The position numbers were made by a program, and so were the translations under genes. Below, piece after piece: positions 1 to 8,451 of a stretch of 37,202 nt of DNA. Within the stretch, counting starts at the first letter, position 1. Each line of letters begins with the position of its first letter. Location of the stretch: contig NZ_BDAW01000094.1 of assembly GCF_001625085.1 (NCBI RefSeq), forward strand, positions 1 through 37,202, read 5' to 3'. The stretch comes from Nocardia acidivorans NBRC 108247 (lineage in GTDB: Bacteria; Actinomycetota; Actinomycetes; Mycobacteriales; Mycobacteriaceae). The notes beneath the pieces are model-generated. The model saw only the letters and a list, made by a program, of their open reading frames with translations. It made no database searches and was not told the DNA's origin.

Positions 1-898
1 GCGCGGCGGGCGGCACGGTACGGCCCGGCTGCAGAAACTCGGTCGGCGGCGCACCCACCGGACCGCCCACCAGCGCGGTGCGTGCGGCCCTGGCGAATTC
101 GCCCGCCGTCAGATACCGGCTGTTGGGATCCTTGGCCAGCGCGCGCCCCATCACCGCGTCCAGCGCGGGCGGAATCCCGGCGCGCTGTAGGCTCGGCCGC
201 GGTGCCGGATCGGACAGGTGCGCGCGCACCAGCACGCTCATGTTCTGCGCCGCGAACGGCCGATTGCCGGTAAGGCATTCGTGCAGAACGCATCCCAGCG
301 AGTACAGATCCGCGCGGCCGGTTACCGGACCGGAGTCGTCGAAACGCTCGGGCGCCATATAGGCGTACGAGCCGACGGCGGTGCCCGCCATGGTGAGGGT
401 GGTGTCGCCCTCGGCGCGCGCGATACCAAAATCCGCCAGATATGCGAAATCCGCATCAGTCACAAGAATATTGGCGGGTTTCACATCCCGGTGCACGAGA
501 CCCGAGTAGTGCGCGGCATCCAGCGCCGCGGCGATCTGCTCGATGATCCCGACCGCGCGCAGCGGCGTCATCGGCCCCCGCGAATCCAGCAGACTGCGCA
601 GATCCTGACCGCGCACCAGCCGCATATCGATATACAGCTGCCCGTCTATCTCACCCCAGTCGTGGATCGGGATGATGTGCGGCTCGGCCAGGCGCGCCGC
701 CGCCTGCGATTCACGGCGGAAACGTTCCTGGTAGCCGGGGTCTTTCGCGAGTTCGACGGGTAGCAGTTTGAGCGCCACGACACGATCCTTGGAGGCGTCG
801 TAGGCCTCGTAGACCTCACCCATGCCGCCCCGGCCCAGCAGCGAGCGCAACTCGTACGGCCCGAACCTGCCTCCGGACCGCGATGGCGGTGCATCCAC
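1..898 (-). CDS. Ser/Thr protein kinase, Pkn family (C-terminal part outside the window)
   Basis: Hanks-type protein kinase that transfers phosphate from ATP to Ser/Thr of target proteins. About 299 residues are visible and cover essentially the whole kinase domain. Seen in order: glycine loop GRGGMGEVYEA, the lysine in VALKLL, the catalytic loop HRDVKPANIL, DFGIAR, an activation loop with TLTMAGTAVGSYAYMAPERF, and a closing subdomain ending near LVGGPVGAPP. The start is GTG at 898: an in-frame stop lies at 919-917 and GGAGG sits about 9 bases upstream of the GTG. Any transmembrane or sensor region typical of mycobacterial Pkn kinases would lie beyond position 1. It follows the response regulator on the same strand after 50 bases, so co-transcription is possible but not shown. 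No specific pkn symbol can be assigned. Confidence 0.93.
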   Translation of the reverse strand, partial: MDAPPSRSGGRFGPYELRSLLGRGGMGEVYEAYDASKDRVVALKLLPVELAKDPGYQERFRRESQAAARLAEPHIIPIHDWGEIDGQLYIDMRLVRGQDLRSLLDSRGPMTPLRAVGIIEQIAAALDAAHYSGLVHRDVKPANILVTDADFAYLADFGIARAEGDTTLTMAGTAVGSYAYMAPERFDDSGPVTGRADLYSLGCVLHECLTGNRPFAAQNMSVLVRAHLSDPAPRPSLQRAGIPPALDAVMGRALAKDPNSRYLTAGEFARAARTALVGGPVGAPPTEFLQPGRTVPPAA

Positions 899-948
899 CC
901 CGTCAAACCTCCAACCTCATCGGGTGAGGATGCGAAGCTCTTCGCAGC

Positions 949-1635
949 TCACCCCTCGAGAGTGGATTCTCCCGGTGCGACTACACCATGGTCAAACGCG
1001 AACACGATCGCGGCCGCGCGATCACGTAATCCCAGCTTTCCGAAAATGTGTCCGACATGGCTTTTCACCGTCACCTCGGAGATGCCGAGCGCGCTTGCTA
1101 TCTCGGAGTTCAACCGGCCTCTGGCGATCAGTTCGAGCACCTCGACCTCGCGCACGGTGAGTTCGCCCAGGCGGCCGCCAGCCGGGGTGGGGCGGGCCGA
1201 CCGGTACGCGGTCAGCACCCGCGGTGTCACCGACGGATCCAGCCAGGAACCGCCCCGGGCGACGGTGCGCACCGCGCGGATCAGATCCTCGGCGGGGGAG
1301 TCCTTGAGCAGGAATCCCGCCGCGCCCGCGCGTAATGCGCCCGATAGCAATTGATCATCATCGAAGGTGGTGAGCACCAGCACCGGGGGCGCGTCGGCGC
1401 GGGTGCGCAGGGTGCGGGTCGCCTCGATACCGCCGATGCGCTTCATCCGCAGATCCATCAGCACCACATCGGGCCGGTTCGCGGCGATCGCGGCGGGCAC
1501 CTCGTCACCGTCGGCGCATTCGCTGACCGCGAAACCGTCACGGCGGCGCAGGATTCGGCGCAGACCGCCGCGCACCAGCTCCTGATCGTCCACCACCAGT
1601 ACGCCGATGAGCTGCTCATCCGGCTGCGATGTCAC
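949..1635 (-). CDS. NarL/LuxR-type two-component response regulator
   Basis: DNA-binding response regulator of 228 residues. The receiver domain occupies about residues 9-130: acidic pair D16-D17, phospho-acceptor D61 in VLMDLRM, and the conserved lysine in LLKDSPAEDL. A LuxR-type helix-turn-helix fills the C-terminus (LTVREVEVLELIARG, then SEIASALGISEVTVKSHV). The start is GTG at 1635, chosen because a perfect AGGAGG lies 6 bases upstream. A longer reading frame is open upstream but runs inside the kinase gene. The first 20 bases overlap the end of the histidine kinase gene, so the two are translationally coupled and form a cognate pair. Plausible targets are the divergent operon at 3196-6832 and its own promoter, across the inverted repeats at 3056-3137; this is inferred from gene order. 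Confidence 0.93.
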   Translation of the reverse strand: MTSQPDEQLIGVLVVDDQELVRGGLRRILRRRDGFAVSECADGDEVPAAIAANRPDVVLMDLRMKRIGGIEATRTLRTRADAPPVLVLTTFDDDQLLSGALRAGAAGFLLKDSPAEDLIRAVRTVARGGSWLDPSVTPRVLTAYRSARPTPAGGRLGELTVREVEVLELIARGRLNSEIASALGISEVTVKSHVGHIFGKLGLRDRAAAIVFAFDHGVVAPGESTLEG

Positions 1636-2998
1636 GCGCGTCCTCCTGAATATCCTTGGCCACCATGGGATTCGGCCGGTCGTGCAGTTTGCGGGCCATC
1701 GACTGCAGCGCACCGCGCAACGAGTCCTCTGCGCTGACCGCCATACAGGCCAGCGAACCGGCCATCGGAATGCGGGCATACACCCGCCAGCCGTCCTCGT
1801 CCGGACCGGCGTTCAGGGTGCCGCCCAGCAAGGAAATGCGCTGGCGCATACCGGATATGCCCATACCGCGACCCGGCCGCAGTGCCGCCCCGGCGGGCAG
1901 GGTGTTGCGCACCTCCACTGTGATGTCTTTGTTGCACAGCATGATTCGCAGCTCGGCCGGTGCGCCCGGCGCGTGCTTGGCGATATTCGCCAGCGATTCC
2001 TGGCTGATCCGGTACAGCGCCAGCCCGACGCTCGCGGAGATGTTCGAGGGATCGCCGTCCATGCGGTACTGCACCGTCATCCCCGCGCGCACGAAATCCG
2101 CCACCAGATCGCCGATGTCCTCCAGCCCCGGTTCGGGAGCTTGCGAGGTCGGCCGCTGATCCAGCAGGCCCACCGTGCGGCGGATATCAGCCATGGCCTG
2201 GCGGCCCAGGCGCTCGGCATCGGTGAGTGCCTCGACGGCGTCGTCGACATCGCGATCGGTTTGCAGCGCGTGCCGGGCCGCGGTCACGTGCAACAGCGTG
2301 ATGCTCAGCGAATGCGCGATCACATCGTGCACCTCGCGCGCGATCCGGCGGCGCTCCTCATCGGCGGCCGCGACCGCGCGCACCTCCTGATACTCGCGCT
2401 CCTGATACAGGTAGCGGCGCTGATAATTCAGCATCTGACCGGTCATCCAGCCGCAGGCCACCGCGAAGAACCAGATGGGCATGCCGATATCCAGGTGACC
2501 GATGGATGAGAAGAACATCAACTCGGCGACCATGGCCAATGCCACCGGAATGCTCGCGATCATCGGGGCCAGGGCCGCGATCTCCCCGGCCGCGGCGATC
2601 AACACGAAGGGCGAGGCATCGGTCGGCACCGGCTGAGACAGGAACAACGCCTCCGCCGACATGGTCAAGGCCGCGATCAATAGCGGTTTGGGCACCAGTC
2701 CGAAGAAGGCGTACAGCGGACCGCTGCTGTAGGCCAGGCTCAGCGCCAGCAGCGGCACGACGATGGAATAGCCGTGCGCACAGCGCTGGATCACCGCGAG
2801 CGTGGCGACCGCGAGCAGCACGATAACGATCAACGCGACGATATTGGCCGGGTAGCCGAACTGCTCGGCATTGCGCCGGAACTCGGTCACCGGGTGCCGC
2901 GCGAACTCGCGGATCCGATTTCCGCTCGCCCACGCCCAGTCCCGAAAATCCCGCAGCGCACGCCCGGCCGCTGTGGGGGTGGCGTCGGTCACGTCCAT
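1616..2998 (-). CDS. NarL-family sensor histidine kinase (HisKA_3)
   Basis: Membrane sensor kinase of 460 residues. The N-terminal half has several hydrophobic segments between about residues 50 and 190 (for example VALIVIVLLAVATLAVI and PIWFFAVACGWMTG) and no large extracellular domain, as in intramembrane-sensing kinases. The HisKA_3 dimerisation domain holds the phospho-acceptor H224 in REVHDVIAHSLS. The HATPase domain follows, with an N-box-like ESLANIAKHA at about 334-343 and a G-box GRGMGISGM at about 376-384. It autophosphorylates and passes phosphate to the overlapping response regulator. The adjacent divergent ABC exporter suggests a stress or antimicrobial sensing module, as is common for such kinase-regulator-exporter clusters in actinobacteria. 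The ligand is unknown. Confidence 0.93.
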   Translation of the reverse strand: MDVTDATPTAAGRALRDFRDWAWASGNRIREFARHPVTEFRRNAEQFGYPANIVALIVIVLLAVATLAVIQRCAHGYSIVVPLLALSLAYSSGPLYAFFGLVPKPLLIAALTMSAEALFLSQPVPTDASPFVLIAAAGEIAALAPMIASIPVALAMVAELMFFSSIGHLDIGMPIWFFAVACGWMTGQMLNYQRRYLYQEREYQEVRAVAAADEERRRIAREVHDVIAHSLSITLLHVTAARHALQTDRDVDDAVEALTDAERLGRQAMADIRRTVGLLDQRPTSQAPEPGLEDIGDLVADFVRAGMTVQYRMDGDPSNISASVGLALYRISQESLANIAKHAPGAPAELRIMLCNKDITVEVRNTLPAGAALRPGRGMGISGMRQRISLLGGTLNAGPDEDGWRVYARIPMAGSLACMAVSAEDSLRGALQSMARKLHDRPNPMVAKDIQEDARDIAAG

Positions 2999-3055
2999 TC
3001 TGCAAGGCTAATGGCCGAATCTGACGGCGTACATCGTTCGTAGGCAGGGGCTCGG

Positions 3056-3073
3056 CTCCTACCGGGGTAGGAG
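3056..3073. promoter_or_regulatory. Inverted repeat in the divergent promoter region
   Basis: Perfect 7-base arms CTCCTAC / GTAGGAG separated by 4 bases, between the histidine kinase (minus) and the exporter operon (plus). Symmetry and position suit a dimeric NarL-type regulator. Assignment to the neighbouring regulator is inference. Confidence 0.45.
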
Positions 3074-3121
3074 GTCAAGTCGCTGCCGCGGCACGACGAC
3101 AGGAAACCCCCGCCTCCGTAG

Positions 3122-3137
3122 CGTCTGAACACAGACG
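3122..3137. promoter_or_regulatory. Second inverted repeat upstream of the exporter operon
   Basis: Arms CGTCTG / CAGACG spaced by AACA, about 60 bases upstream of the first gene of the plus-strand operon. It could be an operator or the base of a 5'-UTR hairpin; the sequence does not decide between these. Confidence 0.3.
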
Positions 3138-3195
3138 GATCCGGCGCCGAACCGGCCGGATCGCGAGGCAGCACCTTCAAGAGAGGTTGGGGGCC

Positions 3196-3525
3196 ATGAG
3201 CTGGGCAGACCTACATGATCGAACCGACATCCTGCACACCGTCCTGGAGCGCGCGGCGCGAAATCCCGCCGATACCGGGCTGTTCGACGATCTTCCCGAG
3301 CTGGACCGGCTCTTCGGCGGTCGTGACGGCCTGCTGCTGGCGCTGCGGCACCGCTGGGAGAACCATCTGGGCGTGAAGCTGGATCACGCACTGGGGGAAG
3401 GGAAATCGACGGTCGAGGTCTATCTCGAACTCGCCGCCGAACAGCCCGCGCTGCGCGCCGTCCTGGACATCTACGACACCGACCACCGCTACATCCGCCC
3501 GCATCCGCGGGCCATGGCGAGCTGA
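3196..3525 (+). CDS. Small conserved protein of unknown function, first gene of the exporter operon
   Basis: A 109-residue soluble protein with no signal peptide or membrane segment. It is predicted mostly helical (for example ILHTVLERAARNPADTGLF and STVEVYLELAAEQPALRAVL). The ATG at 3196 is preferred over an in-frame TTG at 3187 because GAGAGG lies 9 bases upstream of it. It lies 50 bases before an ABC ATPase gene and is divergent from a two-component system, so it probably shares the operon and regulation of the exporter. I do not recognise the family. A regulatory or adaptor role is possible but nothing in the sequence proves it. Confidence 0.8.
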   Translation: MSWADLHDRTDILHTVLERAARNPADTGLFDDLPELDRLFGGRDGLLLALRHRWENHLGVKLDHALGEGKSTVEVYLELAAEQPALRAVLDIYDTDHRYIRPHPRAMAS

Positions 3526-3575
3526 GCCGCATCGGTCTCGCCGGACACGCACGCTGATCTACGAGGGGAAGCACC

Positions 3576-4340
3576 ATGCTGGAATTGACCGACGTCACCA
3601 AGGAATACCGCGTCGGTGGGCAGTCCGTGCGCGCGCTGGACGGGATCAGCCTGCGCATCGAACCGGGGGAGTTCACCGCCATCATCGGGCCCTCCGGATC
3701 GGGCAAATCCACGCTGCTGCATCTGCTCGGCGCCCTCGACTCGCCCGATACCGGGTCGATTCGATTCCGGGACAAGGAGATCGGCGACCTCGACGACGAC
3801 CGGCAATCCGAATTCCGCAGGCATCAGGTCGGTTTCATCTTCCAATTCTTCAATCTGCTGCCCACTCTCTCCGCCTGGGAGAACGTGGCCATACCGAAGC
3901 TTTTGGACGGCACCGGATTACGCAAGGCAAAACCCCGGGCGCTGGAGCTGCTGGATATGGTCGGGCTGGGCGATCGGGCCGAGCACCGGCCCGCTGAACT
4001 CTCCGGCGGACAGATGCAGCGGGTGGCGGTGGCGCGGGCGCTCATCATGGATCCGCCGCTGATTCTCGCCGACGAGCCCACCGGCAACCTGGATTCCAAG
4101 ACCGGGGCCTCGATTCTGCGATTGCTCGGTGATATCACCCGGGACGGCAATTCGGTGGTGATGGTGACCCACGATATGGGTGCGGTGCGGTACTGCGATC
4201 GCGTGATCACGCTGCGGGACGGGCTGATCGGCTCCACCGAGCTGGTGGAGCGCACCGATGACGGCGAGGTGCGCACCGTCCCGGTGAGCCCCGACGGCAC
4301 GACCGCCGCCGCCGGCGACGCGGGCGTGGTGCGCGCATGA
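3576..4340 (+). CDS. ABC transporter ATP-binding protein, MacB/LolD type
   Basis: Cytoplasmic ATPase of 254 residues that powers the permease encoded next to it. Seen: Walker A GPSGSGKST, Q-loop region VGFIFQFFNLLPTLSAWENV (the FQ-FNL-P-L--ENV pattern of the MacB/LolD/FtsE group), signature LSGGQMQRVAVARAL, Walker B LILADEPTGNLDS and the switch histidine in VMVTHD. A GAGGGGAAG ribosome-binding site precedes the ATG. The last codons overlap the permease start as ATGA, indicating translational coupling. Transporters of this group work by mechanotransmission or lipid/peptide extrusion, commonly in antimicrobial peptide resistance or lipoprotein handling. The substrate here is unknown. Confidence 0.95.
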   Translation: MLELTDVTKEYRVGGQSVRALDGISLRIEPGEFTAIIGPSGSGKSTLLHLLGALDSPDTGSIRFRDKEIGDLDDDRQSEFRRHQVGFIFQFFNLLPTLSAWENVAIPKLLDGTGLRKAKPRALELLDMVGLGDRAEHRPAELSGGQMQRVAVARALIMDPPLILADEPTGNLDSKTGASILRLLGDITRDGNSVVMVTHDMGAVRYCDRVITLRDGLIGSTELVERTDDGEVRTVPVSPDGTTAAAGDAGVVRA

Positions 4341-6832
4341 TCCAGGCGATGTGGGATCGGCTGCGGCTGTTCAATATCGGCGAACTCTTCGCCCACCGCG
4401 GCCGCACCACCATGTCCATGGTGGTCATGGGAGTCTCCGCGGGACTGCTGGTCTCGGTCTTCAGCATCTCCGGCTCCATCACCGGATCGGTGGACCGGCT
4501 CACCCGCGGCCTCGGCGGCAATGCCGCCCTGGAAATCAGCGGCGTCACCGACGCGGGCTTCGATCAGGCGCTGCTGCAACAGATTCGGGGCACCGCCGGG
4601 GTGGGGACGGCGGTGCCCATGCTGCGCGAATCCGTCGGCGCGGGGGATAAAAAAGCCTTGCTGATCGGCGCGGACGCCACCGTCTCCGCGCTGGGCAGTG
4701 ATCTCGGCGGGCCGCTGCGAGATCAGGCGAGCAAACTGCTCAGCGTCTCCAACGGGGTGCTGGTGGGTTCGGCCCTGGGGCACAAGGAGGGTGAACAGAT
4801 CCAGCTCGGCTCCCTCAACGCCACCGTGGCGGGCGTCATCGACGACGCGACCGCCGAGAAGCTCAATGGCGGGCATATCGTCATCGCGCTCTTGCCGGTC
4901 GCGCAGAAGATCGCGGACCGGGCCGGGCGACTGGATTCGGTGCAGATCATTCCCGCCGCGAATACCGATGTGGACCAACTGCGTTCGGCGCTGACCCAGG
5001 TCGTCTCCGGACGTGCCGTGGTCGCCGATCCGGATCTGCGCACCGCGCAGGCGGGCGGATCGGTTCAGTTGGTGCGGTATTCGACGCTGGCCTCCTCGGC
5101 CTCGGCGCTCATCGTGTCCTCGTTTCTGATCTACAACGCCATGAGCATGGCTGTGGCGCAACGCCGTCCGACACTGTCGCTGCTGCGCGCCATCGGCGGC
5201 AGACGCGGCCCGATGGTGCTCGGACTGCTGGTCGAGGCCGCCATCCTCGGCCTGCTCGGCGGGCTGAGCGGATCGATCATCGGCATCTTCATGGGCCGCG
5301 CCGCCATCGACAAACTGCCCGCCGCCATCCTGCAATCGGTCGAGGCGCGTACCGAATACAGCGTGCCCGGCTACGCGATTCCGGTGGCCATTGCCGCCTG
5401 TGTGATCGCCAGCGTGGCCGCGGCCGCCATCGCGGCCCGGCAGGTCTACAAGGTCGCGCCCATCGAGGCGCTCGCCCCGGTCGGCAGTTCCACCGCCGAT
5501 ACGGTGAACCCGCTGCTGAAGTGGGGTTCGCTGGTGCTCGGCCTGATCATGGTCGGCGGTGCGATCGTCATCGCCGATGCCGATATCGGCCGCTACTCAC
5601 TGGCCGCCATCTCCCTGGCCATTACCGGCTCGGTGGTGCTGTGCTTCGCCGCGACCGGGCCCATCGTGCGCGCGATCGCCGCCGTGGCAAGGCTTTTCGG
5701 TGCGCCGGGGGCACTCGGCGCGACCACCCTGGAACGCGCGCCGCGTCGCGTCTGGGCCACCGCCATGACCGTCATGATCGGCGTCTGCGCCACCGTCGCC
5801 ATGGGCAATGCCTCCCGCAATATGGTCGACGCGGCGGCCGCCACCTTCGAAGGTCTGGGCCGCACAGACGTTTTCGTCAGCGCCACCGCCATGGAACAGT
5901 TCCCGACCGGCCCGATTCTGCCCGCCGATCTGAAGCGGAAACTCGCCGCCATCCCCGGCGTGGGCGGAAGCGGTTCGGCGCAAATGGCTTTCGCCACTCT
6001 CGGCCGCGGCCGGGTCATGTTGCAGGGGTATGAGGGCGGTGTGGCCCGCAGTTCCGCGCTCGAGGGCGCCTCGGATCGAGATCTGGCCCGGATGGCAGCG
6101 GGCGAGGGCGTGGTCATCTCGCGGGATGTGGCCCGTTCCCTCGATGTCAGCGAAGGCTCGGGCCTCGATCTCCCGACGCCCACCGGCGTGCACCACGTCA
6201 CGGTGCTGCGGGTGGTCCCGTACTTCTCGGCCATCGCCGGAATCGTGGTGCTGGACTTGAATATCCTGCGCCAGTGGTACCAGCGTCCCGGGGAGACGAT
6301 CATCGGCGTCGACTTCGCGCCCGGCGCCGATCACACCGCGGTGCTCAATGCCATTCGCGCCGCCGTCCCCGCCGACTTCCACGTGGCCACCGGGCAGCAA
6401 GCCGTGACGGCCATCTCCAGCAGCGTCCGCCAGGGCACCTCCATCAGCGCCGCGATCCTCTGGATCGTCGTGCTGGTCGCCACGGTCGCGCTGCTGAACA
6501 CCCTGATGCTCTCGGTCCTGGAACGCCGCCGCGAACTGGGTGTGCTGCGGGCCATGGGCACCAGCCGCCGCTTCCTGTTGCGCACCGTGCTCACCGAGGC
6601 GGTCGGCATCGGATTGACCGGTGCGGCACTGGGTCTGGCCGTGGGCTCCGCCGTGCACTATCTGGCGACCGTCGCGCTGGGCCATGCCCTGTCCATCGAC
6701 ATCCACTACGAACCCGGTCCGCTGCTGCTGGTCTACGCCGTCGTGGCCCTGATCCTGGCGCTGCTTGGCTCCATCCCACCGGCCCTGCGGGCCGCCCGCC
6801 TGCCCATAGTCGAGGCCATCGCGATCGACTGA
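4337..6832 (+). CDS. FtsX/MacB-type ABC transporter permease with two FtsX domains
   Basis: Membrane permease of 831 residues. An N-terminal membrane segment (TTMSMVVMGVSAGLLVSVFS) is followed by an extracytoplasmic domain. A first FtsX domain starts near residue 252 (ALIVSSFLIYNAMSMAVAQR, then LSLLRAIGG). A middle pair of membrane segments and a second extracytoplasmic domain come next. A second FtsX domain starts near residue 703 (AAILWIVVLVATVALLNTLM, then LGVLRAMGTSRRFLLRTVL). This double-FtsX layout of about 800-850 residues is the usual form of Gram-positive and actinobacterial permeases paired with MacB-like ATPases. The gene starts inside the ATPase stop codon (ATGA). Together with the ATPase it forms an exporter probably controlled by the divergent two-component system. 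Confidence 0.94.
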   Translation: MIQAMWDRLRLFNIGELFAHRGRTTMSMVVMGVSAGLLVSVFSISGSITGSVDRLTRGLGGNAALEISGVTDAGFDQALLQQIRGTAGVGTAVPMLRESVGAGDKKALLIGADATVSALGSDLGGPLRDQASKLLSVSNGVLVGSALGHKEGEQIQLGSLNATVAGVIDDATAEKLNGGHIVIALLPVAQKIADRAGRLDSVQIIPAANTDVDQLRSALTQVVSGRAVVADPDLRTAQAGGSVQLVRYSTLASSASALIVSSFLIYNAMSMAVAQRRPTLSLLRAIGGRRGPMVLGLLVEAAILGLLGGLSGSIIGIFMGRAAIDKLPAAILQSVEARTEYSVPGYAIPVAIAACVIASVAAAAIAARQVYKVAPIEALAPVGSSTADTVNPLLKWGSLVLGLIMVGGAIVIADADIGRYSLAAISLAITGSVVLCFAATGPIVRAIAAVARLFGAPGALGATTLERAPRRVWATAMTVMIGVCATVAMGNASRNMVDAAAATFEGLGRTDVFVSATAMEQFPTGPILPADLKRKLAAIPGVGGSGSAQMAFATLGRGRVMLQGYEGGVARSSALEGASDRDLARMAAGEGVVISRDVARSLDVSEGSGLDLPTPTGVHHVTVLRVVPYFSAIAGIVVLDLNILRQWYQRPGETIIGVDFAPGADHTAVLNAIRAAVPADFHVATGQQAVTAISSSVRQGTSISAAILWIVVLVATVALLNTLMLSVLERRRELGVLRAMGTSRRFLLRTVLTEAVGIGLTGAALGLAVGSAVHYLATVALGHALSIDIHYEPGPLLLVYAVVALILALLGSIPPALRAARLPIVEAIAID

Positions 6833-6846
6833 ATAGGATGGTGGCC

Positions 6847-8361
6847 ATGAGCGCAGCCACGGTCGACTTGATGGACTACACCGACGTCATCAGCCGGTAC
6901 GAGCCGGTGCTGGGTATGGAGGTGCATGTCGAGCTGGGGACCGCGACGAAGATGTTCTGCGGCTGCCCCACCGAATTCGGCGCGGAGCCCAATACCCAGG
7001 TGTGCCCGGTGTGTTTGGGCCTGCCCGGATCGCTGCCGGTGGTGAATGAGAAGGCCGTCGAATCGGCCATTCGGATCGGCCTGGCGCTGAACTGCTCCAT
7101 CACCCCCTGGGGGCGGTTCGCGCGGAAGAACTACTTCTACCCGGACCAGCCGAAGAACTACCAGATCAGCCAGTACGACGAGCCCATCGCGACCAACGGA
7201 TATCTGGACGTGGTGCTCGACGACGGCTCGATCTTCCGGGTCGAGATCGAGCGCGCCCATATGGAGGAGGACACCGGCAAGTCCACCCATATGGGCGGCG
7301 CCACCGGCCGCATCCACGGCGCCTCGCATTCGCTGCTGGACTACAACCGCGCGGGCGTACCGCTCATCGAGATCGTCACCAAGACCATCGAGGGTGCGGG
7401 TGAGCGGGCCCCCGAGGTGGCGCGCGCCTATGTCACCGCACTGCGCGAGGTGCTCAAGTCCCTGGACGTCTCGGATGTGAAGATGGAGCAGGGCTCGCTG
7501 CGCTGCGATGCCAATGTCTCGCTGATGCCCAAGGGCGCCAAGGAATTCGGCACCCGCACCGAGACCAAGAACGTGAACTCGCTCAAGAGCGTCGAGGTCG
7601 CGGTGCGCTACGAAATGCGCCGGCAGGCCGCGGTGCTGGCCTCCGGCGGCACCATCACCATGGAGACCCGGCACTTCCACGAGACCGACGGCACCACCTC
7701 CGCCGGCCGCCCCAAGGAAACCGCCGAGGACTACCGCTACTTCCCCGAACCGGACCTCGAGCCGGTCGCCCCCGACGCCGCCTGGGTTGAAGAACTGCGC
7801 GGCACCATCCCCGAATACCCCTGGCTGCGCCGCGCCCGCATCCAAGCCGACTGGGGCCTGTCCGACGAGGTCTTCCGCGACCTGGTCAACGCCGGAGCGC
7901 TCGACCTGATCATCGCCACTGTCGACGCCGGCGCCTCTGTCGACGCCGCCCGCTCCTGGTGGGTCGCCTATCTCACCGAGAAGGCCAAGGAACGCGAAGT
8001 CGCCCTCGAAGACCTGCCCATCACCCCGAAGCAGGTCGCGGAGGTCGCAGGGTTGGTCGAGGCCAAAACCATCAACAACAAGATCGCCAAGCAGGTCGTC
8101 GACTTCGTCCTCGCCGGCGAAGGCGAGCCCGCCGCCATCGTCGAAGCCAAGGGCCTGGGCATGGTCAGCGACGATTCGGCCCTGCAAGCCGAAGTCGACA
8201 AGGCCCTCGAAGCCAACCCCGCCATCGCCGACAAGATCCGCTCCGGCAAGATCCAGGCCGCCGGCAAGGTGGTCGGCGACGTCATGAAGGCCACCCGCGG
8301 CCAGGCCGACGCGGCGCGCGTGCGCGAGCTGGTCCTGGCGGCCTGCGGCGTCACCGAATAA
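6847..8361 (+). CDS. gatB: Asp-tRNA(Asn)/Glu-tRNA(Gln) amidotransferase subunit B
   Basis: GatB, 504 residues, the tRNA-binding and kinase-like subunit of GatCAB. It activates misacylated Glu-tRNA(Gln) or Asp-tRNA(Asn) with ATP before amidation. Seen: N-terminal PVLGMEVHVEL, the Cys pairs in FCGCPTEFGAEPN and TQVCPVCLGLPGSLP, the signature LLDYNRAGVPLIEIVT, and the C-terminal helical GatB/YqeY tail. Starts at 6838 (ATG), 6841 (GTG) and 6847 (ATG) are all in frame. I chose 6847 because AGGATGG just upstream can act as its ribosome-binding site; the difference is three residues. It follows the exporter by 14 bases. The gatA and gatC subunit genes are not in the window. It marks the left border of conserved chromosome before the accessory island. 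Confidence 0.97.
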   Translation: MSAATVDLMDYTDVISRYEPVLGMEVHVELGTATKMFCGCPTEFGAEPNTQVCPVCLGLPGSLPVVNEKAVESAIRIGLALNCSITPWGRFARKNYFYPDQPKNYQISQYDEPIATNGYLDVVLDDGSIFRVEIERAHMEEDTGKSTHMGGATGRIHGASHSLLDYNRAGVPLIEIVTKTIEGAGERAPEVARAYVTALREVLKSLDVSDVKMEQGSLRCDANVSLMPKGAKEFGTRTETKNVNSLKSVEVAVRYEMRRQAAVLASGGTITMETRHFHETDGTTSAGRPKETAEDYRYFPEPDLEPVAPDAAWVEELRGTIPEYPWLRRARIQADWGLSDEVFRDLVNAGALDLIIATVDAGASVDAARSWWVAYLTEKAKEREVALEDLPITPKQVAEVAGLVEAKTINNKIAKQVVDFVLAGEGEPAAIVEAKGLGMVSDDSALQAEVDKALEANPAIADKIRSGKIQAAGKVVGDVMKATRGQADAARVRELVLAACGVTE

Positions 8362-8451
8362 CACCCGAAGCGATCGGCGCAGAGCCACCCGGCTGTGCGC
8401 CAACGCTTTCGGTAACCACGTGCTGATTGCGACTCCGATACGGGGGCCGAT

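Noticed and set aside
3824..5335. Long minus-strand open frame opposite the ABC exporter genes
   Set aside because: Antisense shadow of clear ABC ATPase and FtsX permease sequence.
6274..6846. In-frame upstream extension of gatB through the permease gene
   Set aside because: The extension overlaps conserved FtsX sequence in another frame; GatB homology begins only after 6847.
6733..8403. Long minus-strand open frame opposite gatB
   Set aside because: Shadow of the conserved gatB gene; no motifs and no independent ribosome-binding site.
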